Source: a bacterium SCSIO 12643 (GTDB lineage Bacteria > Bacteroidota > Bacteroidia > Flavobacteriales_G > Salibacteraceae). From it: a DNA stretch of 64,000 nt. The DNA lies in assembly GCA_024398135.1 (NCBI GenBank), contig CP073750.1:186001-250000 (forward strand), written 5' to 3'. Below the pieces are notes generated by a model. The model was not told where the DNA came from and did not search any database. It saw nothing but the letters and a program-made list of their open reading frames with translations. A program made the translations under genes and the position numbers. The first letter of the stretch is position 1; the number at the start of each line of letters is the position of its first letter. Of the stretch, positions 26,169 to 35,671 are shown piece by piece.

Positions 26169-26198
26169 AATCCCCAGATTCATCGGAACCTGGGGATT
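26169..26198 (-). terminator. Terminator of the small conserved gene
   Basis: AATCCCCAG (26169-26177) pairs with CTGGGGATT (26190-26198) around a 12-base loop. On the minus strand the stem is followed by T6, so it best serves the gene ending at 26221. On the plus strand a T tract appears only after an interruption. Confidence 0.75.
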
Positions 26199-26220
26199 AA
26201 AGATTTTTTAGATGAAGACT

Positions 26221-26454
26221 TTAATCTTCTTTATCGTCTTTTTTCTTCTTTTTCTTGACATCATTTACGAACTTCCCGTTGATACTTTGTCCAAGAATAA
26301 CCACATCTTTAGTTCTGCTGTATTCTTCAATCGCATGTCTCATTTGCTCTTCAGTATCACGAACCAATTTTATACCTGTATTGGCTCCTCTATTTCTTAC
26401 CTCGATGTAAAATCCGTCTCTAAGTTTTTTCGGTTTAGTTGGAGGTCTTCCCAT
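26221..26454 (-). CDS. Small conserved basic protein of unknown function
   Basis: The 77-residue product begins MGRPPTKPKKLRDGFYIEVR and ends in a lysine/aspartate run. The N-terminal GRPP is an AT-hook-like patch, and the middle is a beta-beta-alpha pattern. I believe short proteins of this type occur widely in Bacteroidota, but I know of no assigned function; nucleic-acid binding is a guess from composition. It is transcribed alone and has its own terminator. Confidence 0.7.
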   Translation of the reverse strand: MGRPPTKPKKLRDGFYIEVRNRGANTGIKLVRDTEEQMRHAIEEYSRTKDVVILGQSINGKFVNDVKKKKKKDDKED

Positions 26455-26645
26455 AATTTACTCTTATTTCTTCTTGTTATAGTGTTTTCTTGTACCAAAA
26501 CAACGTTTCACACATCACATAAATCATTAATAAACAATTGATTTAATCAAAAATGCAAACACTATTTCAGGTCGGCAATATAGAACAGCAAATTCGATTA
26601 ATCAAGAATTTTAGGAAATAGTATGAATTAAACTATTAATAATTC

Positions 26646-27293
26646 TTATACTTTAAAGATATCTTGTAAGATTGGCGTAAGCCCACTGAAAAAGAACTCT
26701 ACCGCAATTACCATCACAATAAGCCCCATAAGTTTCATAAGCACCCTATTCCCTGTTTCTCCTAAAAACTTCGAAATTCTGGTGGCACTCATAAATATGA
26801 TGTAGGTAATAAACATAACAAATGCCATAACCAATATAAGTTCAATTTTTTGATCAATTGTATTGGCATCATCCATTAAAACAATAGAATTCGTAATTGC
26901 TCCGGGTCCTGCAATCATGGGGATGGCCAATGGTGTAATCGATATATCACTTACATAAGAATTGATTTCCGCCTCATCATTAAATTTCATCTTTCCCAAT
27001 CGCGCATGCAACATATCCTGCCCCATAATAAAAAAGATAATCCCTCCTACGATTCTGAAACTGTTCACAGAGATTCCGAAAAAAGAAAACATCAACTGCC
27101 CTGAAAAGGCAAACATCACCAGGGTAAGAAACGCAATTACCACAGCCTTCCACGCAGTTTTCTTTCGTTGCTCTTCTGTTAATGTAGAGGTCATCCCTAA
27201 AAACACCGGCATTGATCCAATGGGGTTAATCAGTGTAAAGAAAGATGTAAACACTAAAATGGCGTAGGTATATAATCCTTCTATCTCTATCAT
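26646..27293 (-). CDS. MarC-family integral membrane protein
   Basis: The 215-residue protein has six membrane helices and the family marks FTLINPIGSMPVFLGMT at the start, SFRIVGGIIFFIMGQDML in the middle and PLAIPMIAGPGAITN later. MarC proteins were once linked to antibiotic resistance, but their substrate is not established. I set the start at ATG 27291-27293; the frame could begin at ATG 27306-27308, but that overlaps the promoter core. Confidence 0.9.
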   Translation of the reverse strand: MIEIEGLYTYAILVFTSFFTLINPIGSMPVFLGMTSTLTEEQRKKTAWKAVVIAFLTLVMFAFSGQLMFSFFGISVNSFRIVGGIIFFIMGQDMLHARLGKMKFNDEAEINSYVSDISITPLAIPMIAGPGAITNSIVLMDDANTIDQKIELILVMAFVMFITYIIFMSATRISKFLGETGNRVLMKLMGLIVMVIAVEFFFSGLTPILQDIFKV

Positions 27294-27305
27294 TACTTTT
27301 TGGTG

Positions 27306-27313
27306 CAAATGTA
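27306..27313 (-). promoter_or_regulatory. Promoter core TACATTTG of the MarC gene
   Basis: An exact TAnnTTTG core on the minus strand, 12 bases before ATG 27293. It overlaps the alternative upstream ATG, which fixes the start downstream. Confidence 0.6.
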
Positions 27314-27491
27314 ATTGCAGAACGCATTAATTAATGTTCACTATTGTAAGAACATTGTAAGGTTTTATTCGTTTAAGATACTTTACGATGTCTGTAATCA
27401 TAGTCTTTTAGAAAGTTTTTTGCTATTGTTGTATCTAAATTATCTAGTCATCAGGGTCCACATAAATACATATCATAATCCTAAGCTTCTG

Positions 27492-30323
27492 TTGAAAATC
27501 AAATGGACATTTACGATTCTTTTTTTGACTCTTATTCAAATAGGGAAATCACAGCCTATTCCTGAATCTGTAAACTACATCAATTATACTTTAACAGATG
27601 GATTACCTAGTAACGAGACCTATGATGTTTTTCAGGATTCTAAAGGCTATTTATGGATTGGTACCGATAATGGAGTCGTTAAATATGATGGTCACACATT
27701 CAAGACCTACACTACCAAAGATGGCTTAACCGATAATACAATTTTTAGAATCCAGGAAGACTACAAAGGACGTATATGGTTTATGACATATCGAAGGAAT
27801 CTTTGTTTTTACGAGAAAAATGAATTTCACACTTTTAAATATAATGAAAAACTCCAAGAAGCTACGCAAAATCTTGATTTAACCTATACAATCACAGATT
27901 TCCATCTAGATTTCAACGAAAATTTAAAATTAACTTTTGTCAATTTATTAAATATGCAAATTGACTCTAACGGTAATATTACTAGCGAATCGATAAAGTC
28001 AATAAGATATTTACCCCAAATAACACCCAAAATAGAAGCGACTTTAGATAAATTAATGAATGAAATCAATAGTAATAAGTCTATAATAAACACTGAAAAA
28101 TGGGGAAAGCTTCATATACTTAAAACTAGCGAATCTACATATATTAGCTATCAAAAGAATCTTTTTACTTGGGATAAAATCAACCACAGATTAATCACAT
28201 TCCCATTTTATTATCAAACGGTTACAGGAATATGTTCCGATTTTGAAAACGGAATTTGGATTTCAACATTATCCAATGGCATTTTTTATGTTCCCTCTTC
28301 ACATCTAAATCAATTTGAAATTAACATATTAGAAAATGAACATCTTTACGGAATAGTTCCTCAGTCTGATAACATGATTTTTTCATACGGTCAAGACTCG
28401 CACTTTTATGAATTAAGACACCCATATTCCCAACTTACTACTTATTCGAAAAATCTTGATTTTAGAGCGATACCGGATAAATACCTTGTTAAAGGGCTTA
28501 AGTTTGAGAACCCCATTTACGTCAATCAACATTTAAATACACCAAATACAATTATTAAACTATCTCCAACAATTACACTTTTAGGTTCTATTCAAGGTAT
28601 AATTAAAGTTTTAGAGGGAAAACCAAAAAAAGTAGCAAATCATAAGGTAATCCAAATCAACAGTTGGACTACTAAAATAGGGTCTCAGTTTTATGATCAC
28701 TATTATAATATAACATGGCAATTGTTCCCCTACAATATATCATCAAATAGAATCTTTAAGTTTTATAGAACTAACAAGAATCAAATATTACTAGCAACTA
28801 CAAATGGCATCTTAGAATTCAATCCAACAAATAATAATATATTAGAAATTGAATCCTTAAAAGCACTCAAAAATTACAGAATTCAAGACATAATTGAAAC
28901 AAAAAACAACACTCTGTTTTTTGCAACTAAGGCCAATGGAATTTTCACATTAAAAGATAGTATTATTAACTCAATTGATTTAGATTCAGGATTATTGAGT
29001 AATACTGTAAATCAACTCGTCTATGATTCCATAAAAAACCAAATTTGGGTAGGAACAAATAATGGTATTTCAGTATTAAATCAAAACACGAAATACGAAT
29101 GGGTTCCAAGATCCATTATTACAAAACACGATGGTTTAGGATTAACCGATATTAGACAACTGATATTTTATGATGAGTATTTATTATTTGCTAATAACGA
29201 AGGAATTGGAAAAATTCACAAAAGTCATCTTGATGATACCTTACCTCCTCCAATCCTTCACATTCAATCATTGTTGAGTAATGAGCACTCTAAAAATATT
29301 GATTCAACAATTAATCTTACTCATGATTCCAACAACATCCAAATTAACTATCATGCGATTTCTTATAAATCGCAAAATGATATTATCTATAAATATCAAT
29401 TAAGTCCAATCAATGATTCCTGGCAAACTACAACTAATGATAATATCATATTTAATGCACTCCCTCCTGATGATTATACGCTTAAGCTTAAAGCCATCAA
29501 TATTGACGGTGTAGAAAGTGAGATTCAAACTCTACAATTCTCTGTTATCCCTGCTTTTTGGATGACCTGGTGGTTTAAGGCTATTGTGATTATTATTGCT
29601 ATTATTTTTGGTTATAAACTATCTATCAGAACTATTAAGATTTATAAAACTCAAGCGCAGTTTCAAAAGACCATCAACGAAATGCAAATCATTTCTTTGC
29701 AATCAAAAATGAATCCTCATTTTATTTTTAATTCTTTAAATTCTATTCAGAACTATATCCTTAAAAATGAAAAAACAAATGCCAATCAATATCTCCTGGA
29801 ATTTTCAAAACTGATTCGAACCATTCTTCAAAATTCAGATTCAACAACTATTCTGCTACAGGATGAACTTGAAACGCTTAAAATGTATGTAAATCTCGAA
29901 AAAAAGAGAATTAGAAAAGAGTTTAAATATACTGAAGAGATTGACTCCGAAATTGATTTAGAAAAATGTATTATTCCTTCCCTGTTAATCCAACCATATA
30001 TTGAAAATGCAATTTGGCATGGAAAAGTTTATAGCAATCCCAATGGAGAAATAAAACTATCCATTCATAAAAAGCAAAACACTTTATTTATCGAAATTTG
30101 CGATAATGGAATTGGTATTAAAAATGCCGAAGCCAGTAAAGTCAAAAAAACACAACATAAGTCCTTAGGAACTTCTGTAACTAAAAAAAGAATAGAATTA
30201 CTTTCTGAATTGAACAACGAAATGTCAGATGTAACTATTTCTGAAGCTTTTAGAAACGAAAAGGTTTTTGTAGGTACAAAAATCATATTCAACATTCCTT
30301 ATGTACTGAAATATAACTCTTAA
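27492..30323 (+). CDS. Propeller-type sensor histidine kinase (LytS-like output), copy 1
   Basis: This hybrid membrane sensor should phosphorylate the LytTR regulator encoded downstream. From the chosen TTG, a signal-like helix spans residues 3-21. Two-component-regulator propeller motifs follow (YLWIGTDNG, RIWFMTY, GIWISTLSNGIFYV, ILLATTNGILEF, IWVGTNNGISVL), then a Y_Y_Y domain and one membrane helix (WWFKAIVIIIAIIFGYKL). The His_kinase domain has NPHFIFNSLNSIQ with the phosphoacceptor His, and the ATPase has ENAIWHG and DNGIGI. The frame has no ATG ahead of the signal region; TTG 27492 is the best start, with other TTG/CTG codons possible. Its C-terminal half is almost identical to copy 2. 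Confidence 0.85.
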   Translation: MKIKWTFTILFLTLIQIGKSQPIPESVNYINYTLTDGLPSNETYDVFQDSKGYLWIGTDNGVVKYDGHTFKTYTTKDGLTDNTIFRIQEDYKGRIWFMTYRRNLCFYEKNEFHTFKYNEKLQEATQNLDLTYTITDFHLDFNENLKLTFVNLLNMQIDSNGNITSESIKSIRYLPQITPKIEATLDKLMNEINSNKSIINTEKWGKLHILKTSESTYISYQKNLFTWDKINHRLITFPFYYQTVTGICSDFENGIWISTLSNGIFYVPSSHLNQFEINILENEHLYGIVPQSDNMIFSYGQDSHFYELRHPYSQLTTYSKNLDFRAIPDKYLVKGLKFENPIYVNQHLNTPNTIIKLSPTITLLGSIQGIIKVLEGKPKKVANHKVIQINSWTTKIGSQFYDHYYNITWQLFPYNISSNRIFKFYRTNKNQILLATTNGILEFNPTNNNILEIESLKALKNYRIQDIIETKNNTLFFATKANGIFTLKDSIINSIDLDSGLLSNTVNQLVYDSIKNQIWVGTNNGISVLNQNTKYEWVPRSIITKHDGLGLTDIRQLIFYDEYLLFANNEGIGKIHKSHLDDTLPPPILHIQSLLSNEHSKNIDSTINLTHDSNNIQINYHAISYKSQNDIIYKYQLSPINDSWQTTTNDNIIFNALPPDDYTLKLKAINIDGVESEIQTLQFSVIPAFWMTWWFKAIVIIIAIIFGYKLSIRTIKIYKTQAQFQKTINEMQIISLQSKMNPHFIFNSLNSIQNYILKNEKTNANQYLLEFSKLIRTILQNSDSTTILLQDELETLKMYVNLEKKRIRKEFKYTEEIDSEIDLEKCIIPSLLIQPYIENAIWHGKVYSNPNGEIKLSIHKKQNTLFIEICDNGIGIKNAEASKVKKTQHKSLGTSVTKKRIELLSELNNEMSDVTISEAFRNEKVFVGTKIIFNIPYVLKYNS

Positions 30324-30359
30324 ATTATTAAAACCTGTTTCACATACCAATATCTTTAC

Positions 30360-32945
30360 ATATGGATTATTTTAATAATTCTAATAACAAATTCTGGGAT
30401 TTCTCAAACCATTCCAGAATCTGTTAATTACATCAACTATACACTTAAAGATGGATTGCCTAGTAATGAAACTTATGATGTGTTCCAGGATTCTAAAGGG
30501 TATATTTGGATAGGTACCGACAATGGAGTTGTAAAATATGATGGTCATACTTTTATATCATATAACACAAAACATGGTTTAAAAGATAATACGGTTTTTA
30601 GAATCCAAGAAGATTCCAATGGTCGTATTTGGTTTATGACTTATAGTAAAAAACTTTATTATCTAGAAAACAATAGAATCCTTCCCTATAAGTTTAATGA
30701 TAAAATAATAAACTCTATATCAAATCTACTTTCAGGTCATACTATTACAGGGTTTAAAAAATCTGCTTCTAACTCTATCATATTAACTTTAGTTAATTTT
30801 TCTACGATAACAATTGACGATAACGGAACAGTAAATACAACTATAGAACCTAATCAATTATCTAATATTGATACTATCACATCTAATTCTATGGCTCAAA
30901 TAATTAACACGGTCAATAGAATGGATAAGCAAAAAAACTCCAAACATATTTTCCTTACTAATAAACTAGGAAAAGTACATTTTTTCGCAAACAAAAACAG
31001 ATTTGGAATAGGTACAAATTCTGGGTTAATTATTTTTAATGAGAAACAAATTATTGCTCATTTTTTAAAGGATTATCATATTACCGGATTTACAATAGAT
31101 AATGAAAATGGAATTTGGGCATCAACATTAACAAGTGGTTTAATATATATTCCAAATAAAGACCTACATTTTTATAAAATATCAAACTCCGAAAAAAATT
31201 TAATCAATGGAGCTATTAAACAGGATAATTCCATAATATTCAACTTTGGATCAAATCAAAACTCTCAATATTATAATTATAAGTATGACGAAATTAGTAA
31301 TGAATTTTCTATAACATCTGATACTATTGATTCTTATCTGACTCCAATAGACGACACAAAAAAAGGTCTTAAATTCGTTAACCCAATACATATCAAACAC
31401 ATTTTTATAGCAGCTTCAACTTTTATTCAAATTGACAACAACTTTATTTTTGCTGATGATATAATTGTTCAATTCAATACTTCATTTAAGTACAAAAAAA
31501 AAATAGACCCATCTCAACTTATTATCGCTACAAATTTTTATGGTGAAAAATGGTACTTTGATCGAAATAGACATATACGACCTAAAAAACCTTTTTTCTA
31601 TAATATTATTAAGCAGAGTGATAAAATTAAAATAAAAAAATTCTTCCTTAGTAAGGATAAAATACTTTGGACAGGAACTCTGAATGGTATTTCTATCTTA
31701 AGTCAAAATTTGAAGAACGAATGGACTCCAAGGTCTGTTATTACAAAACATGACGGTTTAGAGCTAGCTGATATTAGACAATTAATATTTTATAATGATT
31801 ATTTATTCTTTGCTAATAACGAAGGAATTGGAAAAATTCATAAAAGTCATCTCGATGATTCCTTACCCCCACCAATTCTTCATATTCAATCTTTGTTGAG
31901 CAATGAATACTCAATGAATATTGACACAACTATCAACCTTACTCATGATTCCAACAACATCCAAATTAACTATCATGCGATTTCTTATAAATCGCAAAAT
32001 GATATTATCTATAAATATCAATTAAGTCCAATCAATGATTCCTGGCAAACTACAACTAATGATAATATCGTATTTAATGCGCTTCCTCCAAATGATTATA
32101 CACTTAAGCTTAAAGCCATCAACATTGATGGTGTAGAAAGTGAGGTTCAAATACTGCAATTCTCGATTATCCCTGCTTTTTGGATGACCTGGTGGTTTAA
32201 GGCTGTTGTGATTATTATTGCTATTATTTTTGGTTATAAACTATCTATCAGAACTATTAAGATTTATAAAACTCAGGCACAGTTTCAAAAGACCATCAAC
32301 GAAATGCAAATCATTTCTTTACAATCAAAAATGAATCCTCATTTCATTTTTAATTCTTTAAATTCCATTCAGAACTATATTCTCAAAAATGAAAAGACCA
32401 ATGCCAATCAATATCTCCTGGAATTTTCAAAATTGATTCGAACCATTCTTCAAAATTCAGATTCAACAACTATTCTACTACAGGATGAACTTGAAACACT
32501 TAAAATGTATGTAAATCTCGAAAAAAAGAGAATCAGAAAAGAGTTTAAATATACTGAAGAAATGGACTCCGAAATTGATTTAGAAAAATGTATTATTCCT
32601 TCCCTGTTAATCCAACCATATATTGAAAATGCGATTTGGCATGGAAAAGTTTATAGCAATCCCAATGGAGAAATAAAACTATCCATTCATAAAAAGCAAA
32701 ACACTTTATTTATCGAAATTTGCGATAATGGAATTGGTATTAAAAATGCCGAAGCCAGTAAAGTCAAAAAAACAAAGCATAAATCTTTAGGAACTTCTGT
32801 GACTAAAAAAAGAATCGAATTGCTTTCAGAACTGAATAATGAAATGTCAGATGTAACTATTTCTGAGGCTTTTCGAAACGAAAATGAAGATATTTACGTA
32901 GGTACTAAAATTACATTTAATATTCCTTACGTTTTAAAATTTTAG
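30360..32945 (+). CDS. Propeller-type sensor histidine kinase (LytS-like output), copy 2, start codon unclear
   Basis: This tandem paralog of the preceding gene has the same order of propeller motifs, Y_Y_Y domain, membrane helix, NPHFIFNSLNSIQ and ATPase. Coding similarity to copy 1 begins upstream of the first canonical start (TTG 30456): SGISQTIPESVNYINYTLKDG and a hydrophobic segment WIILIILIT are in frame from about 30360. No ATG, GTG or TTG occurs between the copy 1 stop (30321-30323) and 30456 in this frame; ATA 30360 or an ATT is the only option, or a base is missing. The stop of copy 1 is in the same frame. The regulator gene starts 3 bases after the stop. Confidence 0.8.
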   Translation: MWIILIILITNSGISQTIPESVNYINYTLKDGLPSNETYDVFQDSKGYIWIGTDNGVVKYDGHTFISYNTKHGLKDNTVFRIQEDSNGRIWFMTYSKKLYYLENNRILPYKFNDKIINSISNLLSGHTITGFKKSASNSIILTLVNFSTITIDDNGTVNTTIEPNQLSNIDTITSNSMAQIINTVNRMDKQKNSKHIFLTNKLGKVHFFANKNRFGIGTNSGLIIFNEKQIIAHFLKDYHITGFTIDNENGIWASTLTSGLIYIPNKDLHFYKISNSEKNLINGAIKQDNSIIFNFGSNQNSQYYNYKYDEISNEFSITSDTIDSYLTPIDDTKKGLKFVNPIHIKHIFIAASTFIQIDNNFIFADDIIVQFNTSFKYKKKIDPSQLIIATNFYGEKWYFDRNRHIRPKKPFFYNIIKQSDKIKIKKFFLSKDKILWTGTLNGISILSQNLKNEWTPRSVITKHDGLELADIRQLIFYNDYLFFANNEGIGKIHKSHLDDSLPPPILHIQSLLSNEYSMNIDTTINLTHDSNNIQINYHAISYKSQNDIIYKYQLSPINDSWQTTTNDNIVFNALPPNDYTLKLKAINIDGVESEVQILQFSIIPAFWMTWWFKAVVIIIAIIFGYKLSIRTIKIYKTQAQFQKTINEMQIISLQSKMNPHFIFNSLNSIQNYILKNEKTNANQYLLEFSKLIRTILQNSDSTTILLQDELETLKMYVNLEKKRIRKEFKYTEEMDSEIDLEKCIIPSLLIQPYIENAIWHGKVYSNPNGEIKLSIHKKQNTLFIEICDNGIGIKNAEASKVKKTKHKSLGTSVTKKRIELLSELNNEMSDVTISEAFRNENEDIYVGTKITFNIPYVLKF

Positions 32946-32948
32946 AAT

Positions 32949-33659
32949 ATGAAAATTACCGCTACGATTCTAGATGACGAATTTGCTGCTGCAGAAAATA
33001 TTAAAATTTTACTATCTAACTATTGTCCTGAAATTACCATCCTTGGAATTGCACACTCTATCAGTGAAGGAATAAAAATGGTAAAAAAAGACAAACCTGA
33101 TTTGGTTTTTCTTGATATTTCCATGCCTCCTGAAGGAACTGGATTTGATTTTTTAGATATGTTCCCTAACAGAGATTTCCATGTCATTTTCGTAACAGCC
33201 TACGAACAATACAGTCTTAAGGCATTAAAAGAGCATGCATTCGATTATATCTTAAAACCAATTGATTTCAAAGACTTAATCAAATCTATTGATCAATTTA
33301 AATCTATTCACTTTAAGAACAAAAAGGAAATTGATCATTCCCCTAAAACCATAACGCTCTCCACAGACCAGGGAGTGCATGTGGTCCGCACGGAAGAAAT
33401 CTTATTTTGTAAAGCTTCAGGAAGTTATACCGAATTCCATATAGCAGAAAGAGCGCCAGTAATTATATCAAAACCGTTAAAATACGCAGAGTCTATCCTT
33501 ACTTCTAGTCAATTTAAAAGAGTTCATCGCTCATATCTTATCAACTCAGAGAAAATATCAAAATTTACAAAAGAAGATGGCGGTTTTGTTTATGTTGGCA
33601 ACGAGGTGATTCCAGTTTCTAAAAAATACTATGACAATCTCTATGATTTAATCTCATAG
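32949..33659 (+). CDS. LytTR-family response regulator
   Basis: The 236-residue regulator has a receiver domain (acidic pocket D9-D10, phospho-acceptor D56 in DLVFLDISMP, and K of YILKPID near 103) and a C-terminal LytTR DNA-binding domain (about 135-236: TEEILFCKASGSYTEF, FKRVHRSYLIN, VIPVSKKYYDN). It is encoded 3 bases after the second kinase, so the two kinases and one regulator form a signalling unit. Target promoters are unknown. Confidence 0.93.
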   Translation: MKITATILDDEFAAAENIKILLSNYCPEITILGIAHSISEGIKMVKKDKPDLVFLDISMPPEGTGFDFLDMFPNRDFHVIFVTAYEQYSLKALKEHAFDYILKPIDFKDLIKSIDQFKSIHFKNKKEIDHSPKTITLSTDQGVHVVRTEEILFCKASGSYTEFHIAERAPVIISKPLKYAESILTSSQFKRVHRSYLINSEKISKFTKEDGGFVYVGNEVIPVSKKYYDNLYDLIS

Positions 33660-33716
33660 TCACTGGTTTTCCTTTACAAACCATATCTACAGATTCACTA
33701 ACTCAAAATACAGGTT

Positions 33717-33737
33717 CACAAAATTCAGGATTTTGTG
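33717..33737. repeat. Intergenic hairpin
   Basis: CACAAAAT (33717-33724) and ATTTTGTG (33730-33737) form a perfect 8-bp stem with a TCAGG loop. It lies between the regulator and the convergent SulP gene, without a T tract, so it may be an RNA-processing or 3-prime-end structure. Confidence 0.4.
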
Positions 33738-33813
33738 TTGCCCAGGTGATATACATTTGGGTATAGGTAAGAAATATTAACCCTAAGATACTTAACCTTA
33801 TACTTGTTCGGTA

Positions 33814-33842
33814 GAGACTTCAGAATTTGATTCTGAAGTCTC
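33814..33842. terminator. Bidirectional terminator between the LytTR regulator and sulP
   Basis: GAGACTTCAGAAT (33814-33826), a TTG loop and ATTCTGAAGTCTC (33830-33842) make a perfect 13-bp stem. It stands 5 bases before the sulP stop codon and 155 bases after the regulator gene, where two converging transcripts meet. Confidence 0.7.
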
Positions 33843-33847
33843 ATTAT

Positions 33848-35482
33848 TTATACTTCTTCATCCATCATGTCTGTTACGACATGATATCTAGGATCTTCAA
33901 TTGAAGTTTCAATTATGGGCTCCAACTTTGGATGCGCTTTAAGCAATAACATTTTACACTCCGGACTTAGGTGTATTAATTTCAATTCTTTACCTAAATT
34001 CAAATACTTATCTGCAATATTACTCACGGCTTCCATCCCCGAATGATCAGCAACTTTAGATTCCATAAAGTCTATTTCTATTCTCTTCGGATCACCCTTT
34101 GGATTAAACTTTGAATTAAAATTTTGAATCGAACCAAAGAATAAAGGCCCCCAAATTTCATATACCTTGGTTCCATCATTTTTTGTGCGCTTTCTTGCAC
34201 GAATCATCGTTGCATTTTGCCATGCAAACACTACAGCAGAGATAATGACTCCCGCGATAACTGCAATAGCCAAATCTTTCCAAACTGTTATTGCAGAAAC
34301 AGCGATCAAAACAAATGCATCTGCTAATGGGATTTTGTTTAAAATTCTAAAACTACTCCAGGCAAATGTGCCAATTACTACCATAAACATTACACCAACC
34401 AAGGCTGCGATTGGAATTTGCTCGATTAATGGGGCTCCGTATAGAATAAAAATTAATAATCCAATGGCTGCCACAACTCCTGATAATCTTCCCCTACCTC
34501 CGGAATTCACATTAATAATGGATTGACCAATCATTGCACAACCTCCCATTCCACCAAACAACCCATTTAAAATATTTGCACTTCCTTGTGCAACACATTC
34601 TCTGTTTCCCGATCCCCGCGTATCCGTCATTTCATCGATCAGGTTTAATGTCATTAAAGATTCGATTAAACCTACAGCTGCAAGTAAGAATGCCGTAGAA
34701 ACTATCAGGTCCCAATGCCCCATTATGGTATCCACCAAGCCAAAAATTTGAAATTGGAAATGCGGCAAACTACCTTCCAGACCTTTACCACCACCATCTC
34801 TAATGAATGAACCTACAGTTCTTACATCTATCCCACCCAAAATAGTTATTGCTGCAACCACTATAATGGCTGTCAAAGCTGCTGGAATTTTCTTTGTAAC
34901 CTTAGGCAACCCCCACATAATCAACATCGTAAGACCAACCAATCCTATCATAGTATAGAGCTGCATTCCTTCTAACCATTCTTTTTCACCATTTATGGTT
35001 TCTTTGAACATCCCCAACTGCGCAATAAATATGACAATAGCCAAACCATTTACAAACCCCATCATTACCGGGTGCGGAATCAATCTAACGAACTTTCCCA
35101 GTTTCAATACTCCAGCCAAAATTTGAATTACTCCCACCAAAAGCAAAGTGATAAACAACCACTGCAAACCGAGATTTTCAATTGGTGTATCCAGCCCTAA
35201 ACCAACATCATTTCCTTTACGAATCAAATCTACCATTACAATAGCCATCGCTCCGGTGGCACCAGAAATCATTCCAGGTCGTCCCCCCAATAAAGATGTT
35301 ATTAACCCCATCATAAATGCACCATAAAGCCCGACCAAAGGATCTACTCCTGCAACAAACGAAAATGCCACAGCTTCCGGCACTAATGCCAAAGCAACGG
35401 TAAGTCCGGATAATAAATCATTCTTAGGATTTTGTGTGAAATTTCGAGCAAACGAACCCGCAGCCTGTTTAAAACGATTCAT
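33848..35482 (-). CDS. SulP-family anion transporter with STAS domain
   Basis: The 544-residue inner-membrane protein imports sulfate, bicarbonate or another anion. About 12 helices span residues 20-430, with the SulP signature region LVPEAVAFSFVAGVDPLVGLYGAF and later GGMGGCAMIGQSIINVNSGGRGRLSG. The C-terminal cytosolic STAS domain (about 435-544) includes IEIDFMESKVADHSGMEAV. Substrate cannot be decided from sequence. A YeeE/YedE pair nearby (36319-37442) suggests sulfur compounds. Confidence 0.92.
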   Translation of the reverse strand: MNRFKQAAGSFARNFTQNPKNDLLSGLTVALALVPEAVAFSFVAGVDPLVGLYGAFMMGLITSLLGGRPGMISGATGAMAIVMVDLIRKGNDVGLGLDTPIENLGLQWLFITLLLVGVIQILAGVLKLGKFVRLIPHPVMMGFVNGLAIVIFIAQLGMFKETINGEKEWLEGMQLYTMIGLVGLTMLIMWGLPKVTKKIPAALTAIIVVAAITILGGIDVRTVGSFIRDGGGKGLEGSLPHFQFQIFGLVDTIMGHWDLIVSTAFLLAAVGLIESLMTLNLIDEMTDTRGSGNRECVAQGSANILNGLFGGMGGCAMIGQSIINVNSGGRGRLSGVVAAIGLLIFILYGAPLIEQIPIAALVGVMFMVVIGTFAWSSFRILNKIPLADAFVLIAVSAITVWKDLAIAVIAGVIISAVVFAWQNATMIRARKRTKNDGTKVYEIWGPLFFGSIQNFNSKFNPKGDPKRIEIDFMESKVADHSGMEAVSNIADKYLNLGKELKLIHLSPECKMLLLKAHPKLEPIIETSIEDPRYHVVTDMMDEEV

Positions 35483-35513
35483 AATGATTGATTTCCAATT
35501 TTAAAAAAGGCTG

Positions 35514-35521
35514 CAAAAGTA
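35514..35521 (-). promoter_or_regulatory. Promoter core TACTTTTG of sulP
   Basis: An exact TAnnTTTG core on the minus strand, 31 bases before the ATG at 35482. Confidence 0.55.
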
Positions 35522-35637
35522 ATTTTTTAATCCACTGATTCGATTAAATATAGAATAAGATTACATCAAGAAAAATACTTACATAAATCTAACAAAAAAG
35601 TCTTTTGAAAAGACCAATGCCATTTAAAAGAATGCAC

Positions 35638-35645
35638 TACTTTTG
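35638..35645 (+). promoter_or_regulatory. Promoter core TACTTTTG of ndk
   Basis: An exact TAnnTTTG core, 26 bases before the ATG at 35672, with AT-rich leader. Confidence 0.6.
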
Positions 35646-35671
35646 CGCGCGAAAAATAAAAACATAAAAAA

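Noticed and set aside
24460-27293. Possible genomic island boundary around the GT-C, small-protein and MarC genes
   Set aside because: No tRNA, integrase, direct repeats or clear compositional shift is visible.
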